In this document: positions 12,798 to 24,400 of the stretch, in pieces
Layout of the letters: each line of letters begins with the position of its first letter
Numbering within the stretch: position 1 is the stretch's first letter
From: Tetragonia tetragonoides
Taxonomy: Eukaryota; Streptophyta; Magnoliopsida; Caryophyllales; Aizoaceae
Length of the DNA: 64,000 bases
Direction: 5' to 3'
Assembly: GCA_038025085.1 (NCBI GenBank)
Contig: CM076147.1
Coordinates: 1,989,001 to 2,053,000 of the forward strand
Program-made: the position numbers and the translations under genes
Notes under the pieces: generated by a model
The model's database searches: none
What the model saw: the letters and a program-made list of their open reading frames with translations, nothing else
Told to the model about the DNA's origin: nothing

Positions 12798-12960
12798 TTT
12801 CAGTTTCAGACGATTCATCTTCATATACCAAGATGCCACTTTCGCCAAAGACTCTGACGAAGGAATTTGCATATTTATAGGTTTCGGAATCATTTTGCTT
12901 TTTCTGTTTTTCTTTTTCCACTCCGCCTTTGTCCTCTTGGCTCTTGTTTAAGTAAAAAGA

Positions 12961-15491
12961 GAGCGTCGGTTCACCAAAAGTTATGCTAGATTGTGTTAAA
13001 TAAGTTTTTGTGTTAGTTGTATAGATATATTTTTGGGAAATTTTATCAAAAACAGAATTTTTATGGGAAAGTTGTTAGTTATGCATTCCATTCATCAAAA
13101 GGATACTAATGAGATACCTTTAGGATAAAATACAAGAAGGCGGTACCATATAACTACCCCAATTAGAGTTCTTCTCAATCTAATATCTCTCGCTAATTTG
13201 CCTTAGCAGTTACATCATAATATCTCATATAAAGCTGAAACTAAACTTGGTGCAAATACTTTTTAAAGCCTATCATACTCCACAGCTCATACACGTAGGC
13301 AGCCAGGGATGCTCTCCGTAAACATTGTAGATGATTTTTACTTTTCACATAATGCATAAACAGTATACCACTTCAATTCATGTTGTAAGCCAAGTTGTCT
13401 TCTTCTTATCCCTAACCAAATTAACATTCTGCACCACACCTCATGAGCTTGGTCGCATTCAAAAAAAGAGGTGCTTGCAGAGATCCGGACCATTATAACA
13501 CAATACACATTCAGATTGTATCTGCATCCCCCAACTTGAAGATTTTTCATTGTACTCGACTTGTTGTATGCATCCAACCACAAGATGATAGATTCTCCTA
13601 TAAAATTTGCTCCTATAATTATTTTTAGTTTTTTCGTATTGAAAGTTCCTACGACTTTCAACAACTTTTACGGAGTAGTAAACATTACCTCTTTTTAACT
13701 CATTTTAACACCCAACACAAAGTCCCAACAATTTATGTAATTCAGAATAATAAATAAATTCAATAAGTTATAATTCTAACACCAAAATTTTAGTTGAAAT
13801 GAACATCCCTTTAGTGAAAATTCTCTTGGTTCGCATAGGGAAACATCATTACCAATAATAACAATGTATGTGGGTCTAACATCCAAGTTTATATATACAA
13901 TCTCTAGTTAATTATTGGTTAAGTTAAATACTCCGTACTTTACAATTATGGCAGATTTTGTATCTAAAAATATTACTTGTTGATTTTAATACTTCTACCT
14001 TTTTTTTTTATCACAATACTTCTACCTACATTCGGGGTAAGCGAGTTACATTTTCAATTATGGGAGAGTTGTACAAACGCAAGGATGATACTATAGGACC
14101 ACTTGTAAAGTCATGCACATAATGGCCTTGTACAAACTTTGCCTACAATTATCCCATTCGTTAGAGTTCTTGAACACTGATGCTAGAACTGCACATTCTT
14201 TCAAAATCCATTATAGATCCACACGAAATTACAATCCACTACATGCAAAGCACGACTTCCCTTTCCTTCCTCCTGGTGTGCATAACAGCATAAGCCATAA
14301 AGGCCACTCAAGCTAACAGTAATACCGGCTTCTATAATCCCGGAGAGAGATCACAATGATAGGTCTACTTCCACTGGAGATGATCCAATAGCACAAATTC
14401 ATTCGCAAGCTTTCAGGAGAGGTCTGGGATGTTTTTTACAGAAGAAGCTCCGCAACCATCTTTACCTGCTCCTACTGAACTAATGGTGAAAAACCTGATA
14501 CTAGAGTTCCATCCTTAGACCAGAGTTATGGTAGCAACACAAATCACAAATCTAAAGATTGTGAATGAGATCACTGCAGCAAGGAAATGAGAATAGACTT
14601 AGAAGTACAGCAAAGAAAATGAGGATCACAGACAAATACAATAAGTAAGCAGAAGTCAGAAGAAGAAATGACTGGAAAGTACTCAAACAGCATCTGAATG
14701 ACTTTTCCCAATTCTCAATTACCCACCAGAACTTTACCAACTACGTGGGGATCAGCTAAGAGCCTAAGATGGAACACCATTATTAATCCAGCGTCCACCA
14801 TTTCTACACAATTATTGTCCCTACAATAGATAAAATGTAAAGCAACACACAAGTAGTGCTCTCCAGAAGAGAGAAATAACTTGAACTTGTCTAGTGATGG
14901 CTTCGGATCTCTCTGAATGATTGGAAGAGTAACATATAGAGCATTATGTGGGCATAATTGCAAGGCACAGTCAAGAATGTGACTTCTGAAATTAAAATCA
15001 AGAAAGAGCTTGTTGCCAAAAAAAACTTTGCTTTTGCTACCACTAGATTAATCAAATAATAATACTAAGATAACCTATAATATGACATTCAGGCCTAAAT
15101 GCATATTAGACTTACCAAGCATATAATGATACCCATACCAACTGGTGAACACAAACTCATAGAGTACAAACTCTTTTTGTATTTTTCCCATTTGAATTAA
15201 ATGAAGAAAACAAAACAGGATCCCAATTCTTTATGCACAGTCAAGTGGTAACAAAGTTACAACCATTTAAAAAGGCTTCCAATATTCACAACATAAAAAC
15301 TTCTGATGATACTGAACCACACTTTAAACATGATAGTACAAATTTTAAAGAAACACACATCCACCAAAGCTGCTTAAACAAAGGCAAAGTATATCCATTG
15401 AGTGTCGCACAGCATAAATCTTATTTTAAATTGTACAGAAACCTATGCAAAAGCAAAATTGTGGAACTATTACCAGTCTGCTGATTCATAG
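12961..15491. other. spacer upstream of the microprotein candidate and downstream of DBR1
   Basis: AT-rich spacer. It contains one LINE fragment (13262-13545, listed separately) and the probable 3' UTR of DBR1 just below 15492. Direct reading shows no other gene. The stretch 13680-14100 is very AT-rich with short homopolymers. Confidence 0.5.
13262..13545 (-). mobile_element. decayed LINE fragment with reverse-transcriptase zinc-binding (zf-RVT) tail
   Basis: Read on the minus strand with frame shifts, the block gives Cys-x2-Cys, then LFFECDQAHEVW and a following MLIWLGI, then ELKW. This is the typical C-terminal zinc-binding region that follows reverse transcriptase in plant L1-type non-LTR elements (established family pattern C-x2-C ... 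H-x4-C with FFxCxxAxxVW). Several stops and shifts show it is dead. No tail or target-site duplication was located. Confidence 0.6.
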
Positions 15492-18400
15492 CTACTCGAT
15501 GGTTAGTTCTTCATTACTAACAGCAGCTAGCTCTTCCAATTCATCCACATCATCAATAGGAATATCTTCACTGGAATAAGAACCTACATCCAAAGCCATA
15601 ATTGATGCTTAAAGTTTCTGCATAACCAAGTAGCTCTCTCTAAGAAGTGAGGAAGTGAGTGAACAACACAACCTCGCAGTATAAGGTGAAAGATACCAGT
15701 CAATTTCCTTTAAGTTTTAAGATAACTTAACTAGAATAAAAGCTATTATAAATGCCAAGAGCAACATGTCTTGAACAACAAAAAGTACCCACAAGAGGCA
15801 AAAAAAAATATTGAGGTAAACTACTGTATCTCAGAGAAATCAAAGCATTTTGTTCACAACATAATGTCATACTCATTAAATTCCATTGTGGAATGAGGTT
15901 TTGGACAATGTTTACATGGGTTTAAGAACATCAACAGTACACCCATAAGCACCAGAATGAAAATTTGAGGATCCTCTTTTCAGCTTTTTTGTTTTTCTTC
16001 CTGATTTCTTCTCTTGTTCTGTTTCATTTCCATGCACAGCTAGGGACACAACCACAACAAGCTATTGCAGCAATTGCATTTACAGTATATGTAACCATGC
16101 AAAGAAAAGGAATTGGCTATAAGTCCTATTAACTGTCATGTATGATTATCACCTCTCGACACTGAAGGTGAATAATAAGTCTGCTCTCTTGAAGAAGTGG
16201 AGTCATCAAGAAGATATGGCAGCTCAAGTAACTGTAAAAGTGCCTCTGTCTGAGGATTACGATGAAGTTCTGTAATCAAAAATGGATAGTCAGTGCATAC
16301 CAGAGCACAATCGAGCAATCGCAGCACTAATATATGAAGAGGAAATTTCCACACAAATAACATTAGAAAGGTATTTAAGGAATAAAGATACAATGGCTAG
16401 CTATTCTAGCCCCTACCAACCACTATCTATTATATTGGATGAAGAAACTTAAGAGTATGCCAACCAGCAAACACGATCAAATAACTAACAAAATGCACAT
16501 AAGATTAGGAGTTTGAAAGGGCATCAGTTAGCAGAACTTCTAAGAAACAGAAAATTTACAACCTTATTCACAATATCGAGGCATCATTTTCAGCAAGCTG
16601 GATAGCAGAGTTTTATCAATGCTCAGTGACAACTTCAATAAAAGTATCTAAGCCTATGGAAACTGCTTAATTAAAATTCAAATTAGGCGGCCATTTGCAA
16701 CAGATTGAGAGGGATTAAGCAAACACCACACAACCAACGAACCAAAAGAAAAACACCCGTAACTGGTTCACTGTGTGGCAACAGAGCAGACATTAGATAA
16801 GAAAAGAGGCCCACAATCAAACACACGATTACCAGCTAAGCGACCATTTGGGACAGATTGAGAGGGATCATAGCACGGAGCTGTTCGCACAAATTCAAAG
16901 GGTTTAGCCGCTCTTGTTTCCAGTCTACCCCTGACCCATTGACGAGAACCTTCTTTGTCAACTTGCACACTCCTTATTCAACAAGACAAAATAATGAACT
17001 GTCAAGGTTTAATTACTGAGAAGTAGAGGAGCAAAGACAATTAGATGAATATTCCAGAGGTCCCAGGTTCGAGTCCCCTCAGGGCCACTTGAGGTTTTCC
17101 TGGCCGTTAACTTAGGGCCCATGGGATTAGTCAAGCAAAGCTTGGACACCCATGTTATCCAAAAAAAAAAAAAAAAAAAAAAAAGACAATTAGATGAAGT
17201 GATAAGCACCCCAAATCGGCACGCCTTGCAGTTGAGGGGAAGGCAGAATTGAACATCCGAGTTATTGCAAGCCATTCTTCATCATATTGTATTTCAAATG
17301 GTCCAGGGTCTGATTGAATTTCAATAATCTGAGATCCAACATGAGAGTTTGCCATCAGAACAATTGGAAAGCAAATCAATCAGACCAAATATAAGATAAA
17401 GAAAATAATACCTGCAAAAATTTGCGACCTGGAAGGCACTTGTCAAGTGCAAGAAATTTTGTTACAGGACCATTGTCTCCATGTTGGACAACTGCAGGAA
17501 ATTTGCAGTGTAGGTGTGCTGAAAACCAATAGGAAGGTTTTAACTTCTCCAGTAGTTCAGCTGCAGGCTTACTACCAAGAGTTCTTTCCTGGATCTGAGA
17601 AAAATAAAATATATATTTGTAAGTCATGGTCAAAACATATTCATCATCCACAGAACTTTATGCAAGCATAAAATTGCAACAGAGTAATATATTGAGAACT
17701 AAAGAATGATTCAAAGGAATTATGCAAAGATTATATGAGTATGCATGCTCATTAAGCAAATAAGCAATTTGATTATTCCTTTTTATTGTTTTTTTTTAGA
17801 TAAGATGATTATTCTTTTTTATTGTTGATAGGTACTAAGTAATCAAAGTAGAAAGAGAACAGCGAGATGTCACTCATGTACAAAAGAAGGACAAAGAACT
17901 AAATGTTTATGCATCGCAAGTTGATTAAAGAACCATTAGGCTCACACTATACATTGTTGTATTGTCAAGCAATGAACCCCCAATTTAATCAGATACCTAA
18001 GCCCATCAATCAGTAGAGCTATGAATCTTCCTTTCCTGATGGCAGAAGATGATTGCGCACAAAGTTGTTACTAATTAGATAACTTAGTGGACTTGCAAAT
18101 TAGCTATAAAGCCATGGATCAGAACCTACATTAAACTAACTCAGATGTGATAACATACTTGCTGACAACGTAAAGGACATGGGTCCAGCTCCTCTATAGC
18201 TATTTGGTGACAGAAACCCTTATTTGCTGTTCAGTGTCAGCTGAAATTAAAGCAAAAAAACCAATCCTACTACCAAGATTGCTCCACTAATATACTTGGA
18301 ATTTACCTCTCTTTCAAAAAATGGTTTCTTACGAACAAGTTCCCTCCAGTTCCCACAGTCAGTAATTCCAAGAGGCCAATCATGTGAAAGAAATATATCA

Positions 18401-21400
18401 ATTGGGTCCTCCACTTGCGTAAGCTTGTGAACATCATACTCTCGAACATGATAGATGGACCGGATGTCACTCTCATTGTAGGGAGGTCGTTCAAAGTGCC
18501 CTGCCATAAAATATAGTAAGTTACGATTTCTCCCCTGGGGGGGGGGGTATTTACGCAAAAGACACTGGGTCTTCATCATAGTAACACTGGACTAAGCTAA
18601 GCCTATGTTTGTAATGAGCCTATGCAAAAACTATAAAACAAATCAAACATATGTGAAATATTTGTGCTGACAGCCCAACCTAATTTATAATGGCGAGCAT
18701 TGTATATCCCCGACAATCCGCCAATTCGAATGTTGCCAAACTTGATTACTCCAGCATGGCCCAAGAAGTATATGTTAGGTGCAGCCCATCCACCATAGTA
18801 CCTGAAACAAATGCAACATCAGTCTTTTTGATAGTTATGATCATATGATGCATTAGAGCCTACCCGATACCGGTCAAAATAAACCCGACAAAAACTAGTT
18901 TGATAGCTCAAAAGGCCACTAAAAATTAGCATAAAAAAGCATCCCGGACCCGACAAATTGAATTGCCCGACCCGAACCCATTTAAATACAATGGAACGGG
19001 CCTAACCCGAAAAAACGATCCGATTCCAACCGGAAAAAAACCCGACATAAGCTGATTTCAGATCTTGAAAGTAGACAAACATACTTCAAACCCAAAATAA
19101 TTAGATTGAGCAACCCGAATCCGACCCGTTGGTCAGGTCTAGATGCAAGATAAACGAACTAAGATGAAGATGAATCCATTAAACCAATTACGTGACAGCA
19201 ACAATGGACGTGGATTTCCTTTTTTATTCGGTAGCACTAGCTTTATCACAAACATTAGACAATGCATGTGCATTAACCTAAAAGACATGTTCTACCTACA
19301 ATACTCCCTCCATCACACGAAGATCTTTCTTTTAAATAATGGCACGGAGTTTAAGTGAATTGAACAATTGCATTTAGGTTTTGAAAATGGCGCGCCCAGT
19401 TTTCAAAAGGGCTACAAATGCACTGACGCAATTTAACTTTAGAATTGAAAAATCACAACCACCCCGAATGGGGCCTAAGGTATTCATCAATATATTATAA
19501 ATCATAGCCAAGAATTTTGAGTCTTCAAAAGCAGCAAATATGATCTTATAACCGTAGAAAGAGAAAAACAGATATACATTGCTCCATAGAAGAAGGCCCA
19601 TGGATATAAAAAAAGAATAATAACCACAGGTATGACCCTAAGGGCTAAGACCACTTGTTTGATATTGGCGTGCCCAGTCGTTTATTAACTATGACACCAA
19701 TAGGTATGTTGGCTTTTCTAATTAATTCCGATTGTATTGATGTTCTTGAATATCTGTGTATCAAGACACAAAGGCCTAGGTGTTTGGGTGTTGGATAAGT
19801 CAGTAAAATGAACTCCAACTCTATGAGTGTACTAAAAGATTTGGCTTCATTAGTGTTTGAGCTTTGGTTCCTTTCCTTCATTGATAATATGTCTCCATTA
19901 TAAAATAATGCAGATGTTCAATACTTCCTTCATACTACCCATGCCAATACTCTTATCTAGACGAAACTTCAAACAAAATAAAAGCCGACCAGAGTACTAA
20001 TACTCATAACCAACTATATGCATAAGTTCTCAAACTCGCACATCCAAGCCATACCTGAAACAATAAATACCAAAACCATTACTCATTCTGCATCAGGCAC
20101 TATAGAAAGAACATAAGTAGAAATTGAGAACCCTATCCAGATCTCAATTCTTTGTATGGTGAACCCATAAGCTTATGTAACAGAGATATTCCAAAAACTC
20201 TCTGTGCACTTAACAATTTCCCTGAAAAGCCTATCACGTTCTGTGGAACTGCCCTCTTTCTCATGACATGTCAAAGAAGTTTTCCCTGTTCTTACACTTC
20301 CCGCACATCCCTTATCATACCTGGCTTCATTCCAAACTCGCCCGCAAAAAAGTTTCCAATAACCTTCCTAGAAGGTACCTTCTCGTTTCTCAAGAACCCT
20401 AGAAAAGAAAATTTTCACTTGATGGAAGTTCCCCGCTACCACCACCAAGCCACCTCCAAACATCTCATCATCTTTGCTTCTTGAACTTTTTAGATCAGCA
20501 GAAAGGTTAACTTTTAATGTAGTATCCATCATCTCGGATTCTTGGTACCTCTCCTTCCCAACTGGTTTATGCTAATTTGTGATGCAGCTTTCAAGGACTC
20601 TTCTGCTGGTGCTTCTGATGTATTCAGGAGCAACTCGAAGAAAAGGCATTGGGATTTGAAGGCAGAAGCAAGACCTAGAACTTTACAAAGCTAACCTATT
20701 AACTGTCAGAAAGGGAGTAGCAATAGCTAGAGATGTTGGCTGGACTAATCTTATAAAATGTTCTGATCTTTTGATTCACTTACAGTGATCCATTTCCTTG
20801 ACAAAAGAATATGTTAGCAAAGATTGCCTGTTTAATTCTCGTTGATTGCAGAGATCTGGCAGAAGGATGGACTACGACATATTTAGATCCTGCTTCGAAG
20901 AGGGTAACAAGCTCACTGATTCTTGCAAACGAGGCTTTTGTCAAATCCCTTTATTACTCTATAAATAGGATTTTTAAGTCCCCCCTGATTAGATTTACAT
21001 ATTACACTGAGATTGGCACAGTCTTTCGTCTGCGAAGTTCCTTTCTTCCGACTTCGTATCATGATCATATTCTTTAGCAATACATTTTCTCCTAATTTGA
21101 AAATATAATTTTTCTCACGTTTTTCTTGTCTCATATTATCGTCAACAGATAATTACAAGAAACTAGTTTTAATGAGGAAAAGTAAATGGAAATCCCTTTT
21201 CATTTCCTTTTTCCATCACCCCCCCCCCCCCTATTCAAGCTTTTTTGAACATGAGAGAAGGTCTTCCAATTAACAGAACATGTCAGGAGTCAAAAATAGC
21301 CAACCATTTACCTCATAGAAGCAACAAGATGGAATTGCTCTGATTCATCAAGAGCAATGACATATGTCAAGGTGTCAGAAATGGGCAATCATCTTTGCCT

Positions 21401-24400
21401 TAGAAATTTAAACAGGAGCAGAACATTTAAAGATGTGCATGAACTATGAACAAAAGCAACACAGTGAAAGAAGTATGGAACAAGCATCCTCTAGGTACCC
21501 ACTTCCTTCCTTTGTGTATAAGGGTTGAGCAGAGATTCCAGAGAGCAAATCTCTCTGCTGTTAGGGTCAACCAAAAAGACCTACTGAAAATGCAAAATAT
21601 TCTTATCTTAGAATCTAAGACAATGAGCTCATTAGCATACCTAGTTGGTACCATACATGACAGAAGCAGAATTCTCTATCCACCTTATAGTTCGCTATCT
21701 AATATTTTGTTGGGCAGTCAAGCATTGATCTCTTGGAGAATGAAGCAAAAGCCAGATAATAATAAAGATGAAAAGAAAAAGAAAAACAATAGGAGACTTT
21801 GGTTCAATGATTGCCTACTGAGGAATTGGTACAAACTACAACGTGTCATACGCAGACAGAGATGTGGAGACATTCATTCAAACCTACCGAGAAAGGTCTA
21901 TGGAGTTTTCTGTATGTACAGCTTCATCAAACACGAAGAGATACCATGTAGGTAAAATAGAAATTGAAGAAAAACTTTTAAGTTCATCAGAAATGTATGC
22001 AGAATCCCCATGCGTATTTATAGGAGCCTATACTCCTCAAGAAACAGAGAGGGACAGGGGAAGAGGATAAGTGGATAACCAAGAGAAGGCGAATGGGTAG
22101 AGTGTTACAAGATGACATATGGAAGAAAACAAATAGCCTACTTTCTATAGCTAAAAATATTTTGAGACTTAAGACTCAATCCGTTATAATAACATGCTTT
22201 AAGCAGCCCAATAGCTCAAAAGTTTGCTGCATGCAGTAAATGAATATACAGGTGAGTTTTACAGTCAGTAATACGCATGTAGAGAGGACTTTTTTGTTTT
22301 TCGTTTATGTGCTCTATTAAATCCCACAACACAGTAGTCAGTAATAGGTATGTAGAGAGGACTGTTTTTTGTTTTTGGTTTTTTTTTTTTTTTTTTTTTA
22401 TGTGCTCTGTTCTTCCCATGACGCAGTAGTCAGTATTAGGTATGTAGAGAGAACTTTTTCTGTTTTGTTATGTGTCTATTCAATCCTAAGTGACAGCAAA
22501 CTAACAATTTATTCTTTTTTTGATAAGAAAAAAGTATATATTAATAATGATCAATGTACAGAAAAATAGGATAAAAAATCCTCTATAGGAAGACATTTAC
22601 AAGTTAGCCCACACTCGTTGGACCTCTGAGATAGTATAATCTCGAAAAGCCCTTGCAGCTCTCGCACCATAAAGAAGCTAGTTAAGTTGCCTTCTCCCAC
22701 AACATCACAGGAGAAACGGAAACCTCATTAAACACACCGGCATTCCTCGCCAACCAAATGCACCATAAAATTGCAAAAAAGGCATTGCGCCAAAGCAACT
22801 TCTTCTCCTTCCCACCCCTAAAACCCCGGAACCACATCTTCAAGTTACCAATTATATATCTATTAGTCTAGTTACCTGTGTGAATAGCATTCATAAAAGT
22901 TGACATAAAGATCAACATCAACATCAACATTACCCCAGTGCCTCCAAAGAGGCTCCCACCTGGACAGGGTAAGGGGGGTCGGTCGTACACAACCTGACCC
23001 CTGTGAGAGTCTCACAGAGAGGTTGTTTCCGTTGGACCCGAGATCTGAAGTGCGACAACCATCGGCAACTTCACAATAAATAAGAAGTGCCGACAGTTTT
23101 ATGAGACATTTTGCTTTAGTCCATTATATTTGGAAGCCAAAAAGTTGACATAAGGATGAACATAGATAATATAGACATTAGAAAACGCAATGAGACTTTT
23201 TAATCCGTTAATGCAACGCAGCACCTGCAGCAAATGAAATAGCTTGGCATCCTCTATTATGACTTCTCTTTTTTGTTTAAATTGTCGGTGGAAGTGGCAT
23301 ATCCAGCTGCAGATATATCTCATTTGAATAGTATTCTGGTAATGTTTTCCTCATTCCTGACCCAATGTAGGACATTACCAACTTAATGACAACCCTTTCC
23401 ATTCAAAATACATAAAAACCTATGACTGATCCTAAATTTACTATCACTATCACACAAAAGTAGATATAAACCTAACCTCTCAGGCTCTGGAAGCATGGGC
23501 GGTGAAAAACAAAGGAACCTATGGTGAATATGTAAACATCTTGTGTGCATGTACATTTCCATATAGCACCTTTTTGCAGGTAGCACAAAAGTACGAAGGC
23601 ACTTACAGTTCCCAGAGGTAATTGGATGCTTCGTGATTACCACCAATGAAAACAGTTGGAACTGGAGCTACTTCTTGTCCAGAGTAGTATTTCCAGAAAG
23701 TGTTCATCTGCCTATATTTAGGCTTTACGTTCAAGCTCTCAAGGTCCTTTTGGTTTCTAACAGCCTGTGACGAAGAAAATGAACAAACCAGACTAAGCAG
23801 TAACTATTTTCAGTTCCATGGAATTATATTAGTATTTTAGTACAAACCATTAGTGACATAATTAGCTTCTTATTCTTACAATGACAATACAGGCCCGGTT
23901 GGCCTAGCTCCCACCAACTTCTACTTCTACTCTCAAATTTGTTCTTGCCCACCCCTATCCATACACTTCTTCCTCCACCACCAACTTCTAAGAAGTTGAA
24001 ATAACGCCACAGTGGAGCTAGATTCTAGAAGTAGAAGCTACAATTTTTAACTTCTCCTTATCCTTCTCGTTCTACCTTTATTTCAACTTCTTAGAAGTTG
24101 GAGGGGTGCAGGAGTGGTGAGAAGGGGGTAGGCAAGAACAAATATGGGGAGGAGAAGTTGAAAATTTGTGAGGGCTAGGCCAAACGGGCCCTACATTAGA
24201 TAGGTAATTCCCCAAAAAAACAAAAACAAAAAAAATTCTGGGTGATGACTAAGAATCGGATCACATCAAGAATTTCATTATTTTGAGTAATTTAGAAGGA
24301 ATCTAGAGGGAATGAGAAATACTTATAGACTATTAGAGATTGTAGGAGAGGATAAAGAAGCTGAAGTGCTGAACAGAGAAAGAAAAAAAGAAGAGCAACT

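Noticed and set aside
12784..13072. 96-codon open frame on the minus strand overlapping exon 1 of the microprotein candidate
   Set aside because: It has no ATG and is Lys/Glu/Gln-rich, with the upstream part lacking a clear acceptor. Kept as an alternative reading but not called as a gene.
21446..21955. 169-codon open frame on + in DBR1 intron 2
   Set aside because: Composition is Lys/Asn/Arg-rich with no family signature, no splice context and no homology I can recall. Most likely chance in intron DNA.
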